25,409 bases of DNA, taken from the NCBI GenBank assembly GCA_002404395.1, contig DHJP01000165.1, positions 14,894 through 40,302 on the forward strand, read 5' to 3'. Numbering within the stretch: the stretch's first letter is position 1; each line of letters opens with the position of its first letter. The DNA is from Clostridiales bacterium UBA4717 (lineage in GTDB: Bacteria; Bacillota; Clostridia; Oscillospirales; CAG-272). The notes under the pieces were generated by a model. That model was not told where the DNA came from. It saw only the letters and a program-made list of their open reading frames with translations, and ran no database searches. The position numbers and the translations under genes are program-made. Below are positions 15,259-23,377 of this stretch, piece by piece.

Positions 15259-17394
15259 TCAGAGTCTGTACGTAATTTCCGTGATTACCTCGGTTATAAA
15301 GCTGAGGATCTTGGAAAGAAGCGTTGAGAACAGAAGCGCAACGAACATGATAACACACATACCGATTATCGTTCCGAGCGTGGTCAGTATATTTTTGGAG
15401 AACGTATAATCGTGAGTTACCTGCGATGCAAAGAATATAAGCATTCCGCACCAAACAAATGCGAATGAAGTAAGCAGATTGATTATTCCGGCTTCGCTTG
15501 CGGTAGCAAAGTTTGAATAAATAACTGCCGGTACGATCAGAAGCGGCAAGGGTGCAAGTGAATATGACGTTGCCACAAATACATCCTTAAAGCTTCCTTC
15601 GCCCTCAAACAGGGTGGTAAGGCACCAGTTTGCAACCGTCCAAAGCAAGATCGGTACAATGACCGCGATAACCTGTACAAAAATCGTGGAGTATGTGTCG
15701 CGGGGGCTGAATATGTATCCGGTACCTATCTCCTGGTAGAAGAAGGTCACGATCGCAATTGCGATCCAGAAGAACGCGCCTCTTACCGAACCTCGCTGTT
15801 CATGCTTAAGATCCCAGAATCCGTCAAACGGATGGAATATCAAGTGGAACGTGTATAGGATCTCCTCGCGGAAAGTCTTTTTGCCGACTTTGAGCGCGGC
15901 TGCCTTGTTGACCTTCGATGCGTGTTTGAAGAACTTAACCACAAGTATCGCCGCAACGATTATTACGATAGGAACCAGGATGAAGAATTTTGACATCCAG
16001 GCTTTTCTGATCTCCTTATATGCATCCGAATAGTTTTCGGTATCATATGCGGATTCGTAATACTCAAGCGCTTCTTCATATTTTGCACTGCGGTACAGGC
16101 TTTGTCCGATTCCGATGTAAGCCGAGTCAAAGTTGTTGTTTCTCTGAAGGATACTCTGCCAATAATCGATGGTCTTATCATAGTTTCTTTCGTTGGTATT
16201 ACGAATTGCCTCGATAAGCAGATCTCCGTACTCGGTACGTCTGAACTGTGTAATATTCTTTGAACCCTTGTCAAGGATAAGAATGTCGTTTCCGAGGTAG
16301 GTTATCGCTTCAATGGTCTGCACGTTTCCGAGCTGTGTTCCGGTATCACCGAAGATGAAAAGCAGATTACCTTCGGAATCGTAAGTATAGACCTTGCTTC
16401 GCTTTTCGTCAATGATCGACCAGGTTCCTTCCGGACCGATCGCTACGTCAACGATTCTCGACGCACCGGTAATCGTCGCAGTAGACAGATTTGAAACATT
16501 GACTTCACCGCCGGGACCGAAGAAGCCGTTACGCTTCAATATGTCGTTACCTTTGGTGTTGAGCTTCTTGACCGGAGCATACTTGCTGCTGCCGTCATTG
16601 ATCGCGCTTTGCTGTGAATTCTCGGGAATTGACGAGGTAGTTACGTAAATGAAGCCCTTGTCATCCATCGCGATGTTGTTGAACTCGGTCGAAACGTACG
16701 CCTGAGACTGTGCACGCTGTTCCTTGGTCTGGAATCTTCTCCAGAACATCTGCAGAGCACTGATCGTTACCTGCTGTGCTCCGACGAAGCCCTGAAAATC
16801 GCCGTCTTCATTGATCGCTATAACACCCATATAGGTCGTGGATGATACTACGTATATACGCTTGTAATCATCAACGGCAATAGCAACCGGCTTGTAGATC
16901 GAGTTAGCCGGGAAAACGTCGGCATCGGGCTCTTCTATCGTTTTATAGAATGAGCCGTCAAGGTTGAACATTACGATACGCTTATTATCGGTATCGGCGA
17001 CATAAATTTTGTCGCTCGTTACGAACACTCCGGAAGGTCCGGCAAGCGAATCCGGCACACCGTGATCGTTCGTAAAGCTGTTTATCAGGAACTTAACATT
17101 GAAGTAACTGTCCATGGCAACGACCGTGTTGGAGGTGCCGAGCACAAGATAAATGTTATTGTTCTTATCGACAAACAAGTCACGGGGATCATCGATTGCA
17201 ATAACTTCGCCGTTATAAACGATGTCATCGGAATTGACCACACGATCGGGAACGTATGCATCAGGCGAAACAAGTGCAAAACCGTCTATCGAGTATGTGT
17301 ACGTCGAATACGGAGTGATCGCCTGCGTCGGTAAGCACCCGAACAGTATGACAAGACAAGCGGCCAGTGCGAAAAATCTTTGTATTTTTTTCAT
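15259..17394 (-). CDS. Secreted/membrane protein: NHL-type propeller, TPR and Yip1 domain
   Basis: A 711-residue protein. Order: N-terminal signal sequence (1-25; an LFGC at 17-20 is a weak lipobox); repeated beta-propeller blades of NHL/SMP-30 type (about 55-385), with strands like GVFVTSDKIYVADTDNKRIV (122-141) and IAVDDYKRIYVV; one or two TPR helices (about 404-466, KTIDYWQSILQ..., AKYEEALEYYESAY); a membrane helix (470-487); and a Yip1 domain (about 510-700) of roughly five membrane segments, containing FHPFDGFWDLK. The propeller and TPR would lie outside the cell. It sits between the two permease pairs in one operon, suggesting a scaffold or sensor on the transport complex. Exact role unknown. 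GGAGG precedes the ATG by 12 bases. Confidence 0.85.
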   Translation of the reverse strand: MKKIQRFFALAACLVILFGCLPTQAITPYSTYTYSIDGFALVSPDAYVPDRVVNSDDIVYNGEVIAIDDPRDLFVDKNNNIYLVLGTSNTVVAMDSYFNVKFLINSFTNDHGVPDSLAGPSGVFVTSDKIYVADTDNKRIVMFNLDGSFYKTIEEPDADVFPANSIYKPVAIAVDDYKRIYVVSSTTYMGVIAINEDGDFQGFVGAQQVTISALQMFWRRFQTKEQRAQSQAYVSTEFNNIAMDDKGFIYVTTSSIPENSQQSAINDGSSKYAPVKKLNTKGNDILKRNGFFGPGGEVNVSNLSTATITGASRIVDVAIGPEGTWSIIDEKRSKVYTYDSEGNLLFIFGDTGTQLGNVQTIEAITYLGNDILILDKGSKNITQFRRTEYGDLLIEAIRNTNERNYDKTIDYWQSILQRNNNFDSAYIGIGQSLYRSAKYEEALEYYESAYDTENYSDAYKEIRKAWMSKFFILVPIVIIVAAILVVKFFKHASKVNKAAALKVGKKTFREEILYTFHLIFHPFDGFWDLKHEQRGSVRGAFFWIAIAIVTFFYQEIGTGYIFSPRDTYSTIFVQVIAVIVPILLWTVANWCLTTLFEGEGSFKDVFVATSYSLAPLPLLIVPAVIYSNFATASEAGIINLLTSFAFVWCGMLIFFASQVTHDYTFSKNILTTLGTIIGMCVIMFVALLFSTLLSKILSFITEVITEITYRL

Positions 17395-17411
17395 TTCTCT
17401 TCTCTGCCTCC

Positions 17412-18284
17412 TTAGTCTTTCATACCCGACGAACCCATCGTTTCGATGATGTTACTCTGCGAAATGACGAATACGAGTATCGGCACAAGCATCATGACCA
17501 CAGTCGAAGCGGCTCCCGCACCGGCACGCTGAATACCGCCGGCAAGGATCTGACCGATCGCGTAGTTAAATGTCTTAAGTTCCTCGGACTGAATGTAAAC
17601 CGAAGAGCCGGTGTTCCAAAGTCCCTGGAAGCAGTAAATGATAAGTGTAAGCCATGCCGGCTTGACCATAGGCATTGCAATTGTAAGGAAGGTATTAAAC
17701 TCGGTCGAACCGTCAAGTCGCGCCGACTCAAGCACCGCATCGGTAATATTCGACTCCATGACCTGCTTCATGAGGTAAAGTCCGAGGGTAGTGGCAAACG
17801 ACGGTACGATTATCGCAAAGTAGGTGTCAACCCAATGCAATGCACTCATCGTAATGAAGTTGCATATACCGGTAACCGTTGAGTGGAACATAAGAGAGAG
17901 GACGATCATCTGGAACATCCAATTTCTTCCGGGGAAATTGATCTTCGACAAAGCGTATGCGGCAAGTGACGAAAAGATCAGGTTTCCGGCAGTACCCACA
18001 ATAGAGATAAATACGGTATTGAATATGTATCTTGAAAACGGCACCCAAGAGTCGCTCATAAGCTTGAACAGATCTGAAAAGTTTTTGAGCGTCGGGTTAA
18101 TAACGTAGAAACGCGGCGGGAACATCCACAACTCATCAAGCGGCTTGAGCGCCTGCATGAAAGTGTAAAGCATCGGCAAAAACATGAATGCACCCATCAA
18201 TATGAGGAACAAATTGATTCCGAGGTCGCCTCCAACCGAACGGTTGAGAACGACTTTATGTCTTCTGGTTCTTAATTTAGCCAT
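17412..18284 (-). CDS. ABC sugar transporter permease (MalG/UgpE type), first pair
   Basis: A 290-residue permease with six membrane segments. The EAA loop is LESARLDGSTEFNTFLTIAM, and SLAAYALSKINFPGRNWMFQ is the usual segment after TM2. Length and layout are those of a standard carbohydrate permease of the UgpE/LplC/YtcP kind. It starts at an ATG only a few bases after the preceding permease's stop, and its AGGAGA ribosome site lies in that gene's last codons, so translation is coupled. It pairs with the 318-residue permease upstream to make the inner-membrane channel served by the large binding protein. Confidence 0.92.
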   Translation of the reverse strand: MAKLRTRRHKVVLNRSVGGDLGINLFLILMGAFMFLPMLYTFMQALKPLDELWMFPPRFYVINPTLKNFSDLFKLMSDSWVPFSRYIFNTVFISIVGTAGNLIFSSLAAYALSKINFPGRNWMFQMIVLSLMFHSTVTGICNFITMSALHWVDTYFAIIVPSFATTLGLYLMKQVMESNITDAVLESARLDGSTEFNTFLTIAMPMVKPAWLTLIIYCFQGLWNTGSSVYIQSEELKTFNYAIGQILAGGIQRAGAGAASTVVMMLVPILVFVISQSNIIETMGSSGMKD

Positions 18285-18288
18285 ATCA

Positions 18289-19245
18289 TCATTCTCCTAC
18301 CTTTGAAAGCACTTTCTTTACAACGAGGTTTGCTCCCACCATTATAGCGAAAAGCACTACCGCGATTGCCGAGGCATATCCGACTTCAAAACGTGATCCG
18401 CCGTAATCCTCAAGGTGATGCATGATAGTCCATGCACAATAGTTGACCGACGGGAATCCGGCAAGTGCGGTAACTACCGCACCGAAACCGAATGAACCGG
18501 TGATCGACATGACCGCACCGAACATAAGCTGAGGGCGCATGGTCGGAAGCGTAACATACCAAAGCTCCTGCCATCTGTTCTTGACTCCGTCAACCGCGGC
18601 AGCTTCATAAAGGCTCTTATCAACGCCCTGAAGTCCGGCGATAAACGAAAGGAACGAGGTACCGAGCGAGGTCCAGAGCGCGACCACGATACAAAGTCCC
18701 ATGACATATTTCTCATCAGAGAACCAAAGTATCGGGCTGGTTATAAACCCAAGCTCCATAAGCCACGCGTTGACATATCCGTAAGAGTCGCTGGAAAAGA
18801 GCACCGTCCAGATAAGATATACTGAACCTGAAATACTCGGAGCGTAGAATATGAGGGTTACGAGCGCTCTAACTTTCGGAGTAAGCTCGTTGATAAACCA
18901 TGCAATGAGCAAACTCATGAAGTAAGACACAGGACCCGTAATCGCTGCAAAAATAAATGTATTCTGGCACGCGATGAGGAATATGTCATCATCGAGAAAC
19001 AGACGGATGTAATTATCCATAAATATAAATTTAGGAAATTCCATCATGTTGAATTGGGTAAAGCTCAGGACAATCGACAATCCGACCGGCAGAACCGTAA
19101 ACATGAAGAACAGGATCATAAACGGCGCAATCATAATATACGCGGTTTTGTTTTTCTTGATCTCCTTGAGCGTCCACTGCCACTTTGTCATGTCCTTACG
19201 AGATACCGGCCGTCTGATCTCTGCCGTTTTCGTAGTTTCTGACAT
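18289..19245 (-). CDS. ABC sugar transporter permease (UgpA/LplB type), first pair
   Basis: A 318-residue permease with a cytoplasmic N-terminus of about 30 residues and then six membrane segments (first IMIAPFMILFFMFTVLPVGL). The EAA loop is LYEAAAVDGVKNRWQELWYV. AAAGGAG precedes the ATG by about eight bases. It follows the binding-protein gene by 37 bases with no terminator between, the classic order of binding protein, UgpA-like and UgpE-like permease. No ATPase gene is in the operon, so an MsmX-like shared ATPase encoded elsewhere is assumed. Confidence 0.93.
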   Translation of the reverse strand: MSETTKTAEIRRPVSRKDMTKWQWTLKEIKKNKTAYIMIAPFMILFFMFTVLPVGLSIVLSFTQFNMMEFPKFIFMDNYIRLFLDDDIFLIACQNTFIFAAITGPVSYFMSLLIAWFINELTPKVRALVTLIFYAPSISGSVYLIWTVLFSSDSYGYVNAWLMELGFITSPILWFSDEKYVMGLCIVVALWTSLGTSFLSFIAGLQGVDKSLYEAAAVDGVKNRWQELWYVTLPTMRPQLMFGAVMSITGSFGFGAVVTALAGFPSVNYCAWTIMHHLEDYGGSRFEVGYASAIAVVLFAIMVGANLVVKKVLSKVGE

Positions 19246-19282
19246 GTTTTTTCTCCTTTATATAATGTTTCGGTCTGCAAAA

Positions 19283-22200
19283 TCAGCTGTTCGCTTCAGC
19301 GGCTTCGCGAGCACGCTTATCGGCAAGAGTTTCACCAAGCTCAAGTGTTTCAAGGTTGAACTCTTCACGCTTTCTCGTTATCTCCTTGTTGATGTCATCA
19401 ACATATCCGAGCAACGCTTCGACAGGATCTGCCGAATTATTGTACGCGTCAAGGAATGCAAAGTTGACATAACGGGCGATAATGTATCCTCCGGGATACT
19501 CAGGAACCGATGCAAGGCTCTTGAATTGCTCCATTATATTATTGTAATCGTTTGACGACCACGGAAGCGATTCAAGTGCTTCAATGTTTGCAGTTGCATA
19601 CATTGCACCCTGACCGATGGTTGCGACGACTTCATTCGCGTAAGAAGCCTGAATGTCGGCAGTTGAGAACCAATCCATGAAGGTCCATGCTCTGTCGGGA
19701 TCGTCAACACCCGCCATCATCATCATCGGAGCCACACCGACGATCGTATCATTGTTGATCGTGCCGTCTTCGCGCTGATAGCCGAGTAGCGGAACGAATT
19801 CCCAAAGATCGCGTATTTCGGTCGCAAATATCGTGAGCTGATTGTAGGAGGCAACGTAATCGGAAATACCGAGCGGAAGCTCACCTGTTCTGAAACGGTT
19901 TGCAAAATCGTAGGAAACCGGGAAACCGTAGTTGGTAAAGTAGGAGCACATAGTGTCGAACGCTTCAAGCGAAATGTTCGAATCGTATCCGGTTCTCATA
20001 CCGTCATCCGAATACACCTCTCCGCCCATCTGATAAAGCAGCAGGTTAAGTCCGCCGCTCGAAGACGGGATACCGACTTCCATATTATTATATTGAAGGA
20101 TAGGAACTATAGCCATGAGCTCATCCCATGTACGCGGAATGTCAAGTCCGAGCTCGGCAAAAATGTCCTTGCGGTAGAACATCATGCTGAACGTCATCGT
20201 TTCCGGTATACCGTAGGTATCGCCGTAAAGCGTCAGCGGGATCATCGCCGCCGGGTCGAAACGATCAACGACCTCATCGAAGGTGTCAAAATCATTCAGC
20301 TTAATAACCGCATTACGTATTGCATACTGTATCGGGTCGCCCTGAGCGTTCGTAAGCGAAACATCCGGACCGTTGCCTGCGAGGGTGGACGGCAAAAGTG
20401 TTCCGGCTGCGATAAGCTTGAGGTTTACGCCGATATTATATGTATTGGTAAATTTGTTATCAATAAGGGTACGCACGATCTGTGCCTGGTCACGTCCGCT
20501 GCTGATCCAGACCTCGGTAACCTCACTCTTATCAAGCTCCTTGGTTGCGCCGAGACTGCTGTAGTCGGTAAAGAAGCTGTGAATGAACGAAGTGATCTCG
20601 AAGGCTGCCGATTCAAAGAAGTTCGCCTTTGCTCTCGGAAGATCATTCTTGTCGTCGACCGGGCAAATCGTAATGTAGTCAAGCAGCAACGGCTGGCTCT
20701 GCGTACTGTTGATCCAAGTACCGAGAGTACCGATGTACGATTTCATAGTCGTAAGCTGCCTTGCAACTTCGTCCTCATCGGTCGCCATCTTCATAAGAGT
20801 ACGCGCAATGTTTTCAAGCGATGCCGAGTTTGAGCTCTTCTGACCGCTGAGTTCGATCAGCGTCTGTGAGATTCCCGAAATAATCTTGCTCTGCTTATAC
20901 AGATCGGTAATTACATCGGGGATCAAAACGTTGAAGTTATAATCGCGGTATTCGTCGGGAGATGCGCCGGTTATCTGGAGTATCTTCAAATAGTCGGCAT
21001 TCATTGCGCTCATCGCGCCGTTTGCTTCTTCGAGGATATCGCTGACGCTTCCGAGACATACCTCGAATTTAAGCGTATATTCCTTACCCTTTTCAAAGTA
21101 AAATTTAAATTCATTCTCACCGTCGCCGAGCGGTGCTGCCTGCCAATCGTCCGAATAGTTGAAGCGGCAGTAGTTCGCCTCGTCAAACGGCACTTCGCCG
21201 TTGATGTAAAGACGTCTCGAAGCGTATATACCGCTGAGCTCGGACTGCTTGAATCTCGGGGCTATGTAATAAAGGCCGGTCTCCTCACAAGTGAATTTGT
21301 ATTCGATCCATTGACCGACCGACTGCCACTTCGTGCTTCCGATAGAATTCATCTTCGTCTTTGCGGGATCCTGAGGCGAAGTTACCGCCGAAGAACGGTC
21401 ATTCTGCGGATATATGGTTCTGTCGGAAACCGCATAAGGCAGTTCGGCTTCAAGCTTTATAACACCGTTTGTATCTGCCGAAGTATAGCCTTTTTTCTCA
21501 TACAGAGCCTCAATTTCAGCATAAGGCTTCTGCTCCGCCAAGGGGTAGAACTCAATCTTCGAGATAACCATCTCGTCTCTTGAGGACTTGAGAGACAGCG
21601 TATGCTCGCCTGCCGTGAAAGCGATCTCATACGGATACAGGTCATATCCGGTAGAATCGCACAGCGAATACTCGCTCCACTCAGGCGTTTCAACGATATT
21701 CGGCTTGATATCGTTGCCGTTGATATCGGTCTGGAATACATATGAGCCGTCCTCGGCAACACGCAAGCCGTTTTCGCTTTCGCTTTCAGCCGTTTCGGGA
21801 TCATATACGTGAGGCATCCAACGCTTGGTCAGCGTAAGATAACGCAGACCTTTAAAGAGAAATTCGCCGTCAATGCGGCATTCTCTCTCTATCGACGTGG
21901 ACTTTTCGTTGCCGACCGGGCAATAGTAAAGCTTTACCGCGTACTTTCCGGCTTCCGGGATCTCAAACTTCCAGGATACCGTTCCGTCAGCCGGGGTATA
22001 AAGTGCTTTGCCCGTGCCGCCTCTGTAGTTTTCAACGATCTCGACCTCGGCGTCTGTGTTTTCGGCGTCATAGTTCGCCGCCTCGATCGCCACAGTCTTT
22101 GTCGCTTTTTCAAAACGAGTGTTGCGCGCCGTGTATTCGTCGTAGGTCAAAGCGTTAAGCAATGCCTTAACCTCTTCGATGTCGTACGACATAACTGCGG

Positions 22201-22312
22201 ACTGCGCAGCTTCATCGTCATCGGCGGCAACTGCCGTAAAACCGAAGCAGCCGATAAGCATCAGAAGCGAGAGCATCGCGGCAACAAGCCGTGTCAGTCT
22301 CGATTTTTTCAT
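19283..22312 (-). CDS. Very large extracellular solute-binding protein with N-terminal CBM-like domains
   Basis: A 1009-residue protein from an ATG at 22312 (AGGAGG seven bases upstream). Order: signal peptide (1-30, with a possible lipobox LIGC at 19-22, so perhaps a lipoprotein); a beta-sandwich region like carbohydrate-binding modules (about 70-258; VSWKFEIPEAGKYAVKLYY, GEHTLSLKSSRDEMVISKIE); a second one (about 285-420; QWIEYKFTCEETGLYYIAPR); a helical segment (about 425-545); and a family 1 sugar-binding-protein domain (about 595-985), with SRDQAQIV-like start, YGIPETMTFSMMFYRKD and RTWDELMAIV. Ordinary members are 420-550 residues, so this is roughly double. It is the first gene of the operon, and expected to capture a carbohydrate at the surface for the permease pair that follows. 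A longer in-frame upstream reading overlaps the promoter and is rejected. Confidence 0.9.
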   Translation of the reverse strand: MKKSRLTRLVAAMLSLLMLIGCFGFTAVAADDDEAAQSAVMSYDIEEVKALLNALTYDEYTARNTRFEKATKTVAIEAANYDAENTDAEVEIVENYRGGTGKALYTPADGTVSWKFEIPEAGKYAVKLYYCPVGNEKSTSIERECRIDGEFLFKGLRYLTLTKRWMPHVYDPETAESESENGLRVAEDGSYVFQTDINGNDIKPNIVETPEWSEYSLCDSTGYDLYPYEIAFTAGEHTLSLKSSRDEMVISKIEFYPLAEQKPYAEIEALYEKKGYTSADTNGVIKLEAELPYAVSDRTIYPQNDRSSAVTSPQDPAKTKMNSIGSTKWQSVGQWIEYKFTCEETGLYYIAPRFKQSELSGIYASRRLYINGEVPFDEANYCRFNYSDDWQAAPLGDGENEFKFYFEKGKEYTLKFEVCLGSVSDILEEANGAMSAMNADYLKILQITGASPDEYRDYNFNVLIPDVITDLYKQSKIISGISQTLIELSGQKSSNSASLENIARTLMKMATDEDEVARQLTTMKSYIGTLGTWINSTQSQPLLLDYITICPVDDKNDLPRAKANFFESAAFEITSFIHSFFTDYSSLGATKELDKSEVTEVWISSGRDQAQIVRTLIDNKFTNTYNIGVNLKLIAAGTLLPSTLAGNGPDVSLTNAQGDPIQYAIRNAVIKLNDFDTFDEVVDRFDPAAMIPLTLYGDTYGIPETMTFSMMFYRKDIFAELGLDIPRTWDELMAIVPILQYNNMEVGIPSSSGGLNLLLYQMGGEVYSDDGMRTGYDSNISLEAFDTMCSYFTNYGFPVSYDFANRFRTGELPLGISDYVASYNQLTIFATEIRDLWEFVPLLGYQREDGTINNDTIVGVAPMMMMAGVDDPDRAWTFMDWFSTADIQASYANEVVATIGQGAMYATANIEALESLPWSSNDYNNIMEQFKSLASVPEYPGGYIIARYVNFAFLDAYNNSADPVEALLGYVDDINKEITRKREEFNLETLELGETLADKRAREAAEANS

Positions 22313-22336
22313 AAAGTTTCCTCCTGCCAAGATTAC

Positions 22337-22364
22337 TTTGAAAAGGGGTAATTGCGTTTTCAAA
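22337..22364 (-). other. Hairpin just upstream of the binding-protein ribosome site
   Basis: A perfect 8-bp inverted repeat (TTTGAAAA, 22337-22344, with 22357-22364) and a 12-base loop in the mRNA leader, ending about ten bases before the AGGAGG. It could influence translation or RNA stability; no known riboswitch class is recognised. Confidence 0.45.
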
Positions 22365-22433
22365 TCATGCAATACGGATATTCTGCAAAGCGCAGACCTG
22401 AGAGCCGCAAGCAGCTTTTTATATGCGCCGTTT

Positions 22434-22461
22434 GCAGCAAAAAAGCGATCCGAACCGCTGC
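22434..22461 (-). promoter_or_regulatory. Attenuator-like hairpin in the operon leader
   Basis: In the minus-strand RNA a 6-bp stem (22454-22459 with 22444-22449, one G-U pair, loop 22450-22453) is followed directly by six U (22439-22444). An alternative pairing GCAGC (22457-22461) with GCTGC (22434-22438) shares bases with that stem, so the two folds compete. This is about 30 bases after the predicted start of transcription. Confidence 0.35.
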
Positions 22462-22496
22462 AGAAATCAGCCTCATGGCACAATTTGCATAGTAAT

Positions 22497-22525
22497 ATAA
22501 TAACATACAGCTTTTTGAATGTCAA
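22497..22525 (-). promoter_or_regulatory. Promoter of the large ABC/glycan operon
   Basis: On the minus strand, perfect -35 TTGACA (22520-22525), a 17-bp spacer and -10 TATTAT (22497-22502). The start is near 22490, giving a long leader of about 178 bases before the binding-protein ATG. Confidence 0.85.
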
Positions 22526-22871
22526 GAGTTACTAACAGACTTTGGTTCCGAGTCCGGACACATCAATACCCTCAAAACTTATGTAAAGTTACAAAAAATT
22601 CACATTTACAATTCAGCGTTTTTGATCGATCTCAAATCGCAAGCAAGAATCATCTTACAGTAATAATTATTTACCTGTTTTCTGCGCTATTTGCCAATGT
22701 TATCAACGTATTATTTCGGTGCATATTCATGTATTATATAGCAGTAATTTACATTTACTCAAAATTGCAGCTGGGCAGTACTGCTTTACATGAATGTTTT
22801 CTGCGCGTCTTTGGGCATTGTGCACAAAAAAGCGGTCGAATTTTCTACATCTGCGCAAATTGACCAAAAGC
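22526..22871. other. AT-rich intergenic region without recognised genes
   Basis: About 345 bases between the nifU terminator and the operon promoter. Several TTTACA/ATTTAC words recur (near 22600, 22750 and 22785), but I could not resolve a defined operator or an RNA gene. It may hold regulator sites for the operon. Confidence 0.4.
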
Positions 22872-22913
22872 AAAAAACGGAACCCGGCAGGCACTAAACC
22901 CGCTCGGATTCCG
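22872..22913 (-). terminator. Terminator after the nifU/iscU gene
   Basis: On the minus strand, a stem of nine pairs (CGGAAUCCG with CGGGUUCCG, one G-U) with an imperfect inner extension, followed by TTTTTT (22872-22877 read as A on plus). It lies about 15 bases past the stop. Confidence 0.8.
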
Positions 22914-22928
22914 CTTAATTCGATCACA

Positions 22929-23363
22929 TTAACCGTGCTTATGGCAACCTTCGCAATTGCAGTCGCAGCTCTTGATGTTGTGCTCGATCCCCTTCTTATC
23001 GTAATAATTCGCGATCGCAGCCTTTACCGCTTCCTCGGCAAGCACCGAACAGTGGATCTTTGCCGGCGGAAGTCCGTCAAGTGCTTCTATCACCGCTTTG
23101 TTTGTAAGCTCAAGCGCTTCTTCAACCTTCTTGCCCTTTATCATCTCGGTAGCCATGCTGCTCGTTGCAATAGCCGCACCGCATCCGAAGGTCTTGAACT
23201 TAACGTCGGTAATAACGCCGTTATCATCGACCTTAAGATATATCTTCATTATATCACCGCATACTGCGTTTCCGACTTCGCCGACTCCGTCGGCATTTTC
23301 AAGCTCTCCGACATTTCTCGGATTCGAAAAATGATCCATTACCTTTTCGCTGTACAGTGCCAT
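22929..23363 (-). CDS. nifU: Fe-S cluster assembly scaffold NifU/IscU
   Basis: A 144-residue scaffold on which [2Fe-2S]/[4Fe-4S] clusters are built from sulfur supplied by a cysteine desulfurase. The three cluster cysteines are present: C35 in NAVCGD (with the conserved D37), C61 in FGCGAAIATSS and C105 in AKIHCS. YSEKVMDHFSNPRNVG at the N-terminus is diagnostic. The last dozen residues form an extra Cys-rich tail, C133, C135, C137 and C140 with histidines, seen in some clostridial members. AAAGGAG lies upstream of the ATG. It follows the desulfurase part by 14 bases. Codon choice (ATA, AGA and GGA common) matches the genes to its left and not the desulfurase sequence to its right. Confidence 0.96.
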   Translation of the reverse strand: MALYSEKVMDHFSNPRNVGELENADGVGEVGNAVCGDIMKIYLKVDDNGVITDVKFKTFGCGAAIATSSMATEMIKGKKVEEALELTNKAVIEALDGLPPAKIHCSVLAEEAVKAAIANYYDKKGIEHNIKSCDCNCEGCHKHG

Positions 23364-23377
23364 TTTCGCTCACTCCT

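Noticed and set aside
22313..22525. In-frame upstream extension of the binding-protein gene to 22525
   Set aside because: It would start inside the -35 box and lacks a ribosome site, while the ATG at 22312 has AGGAGG and leads straight into a signal peptide.
22600..22800. Recurring TTTACA/ATTTAC words as an operator array
   Set aside because: The copies are short, irregularly spaced and lie in AT-rich sequence; I cannot separate them from chance.
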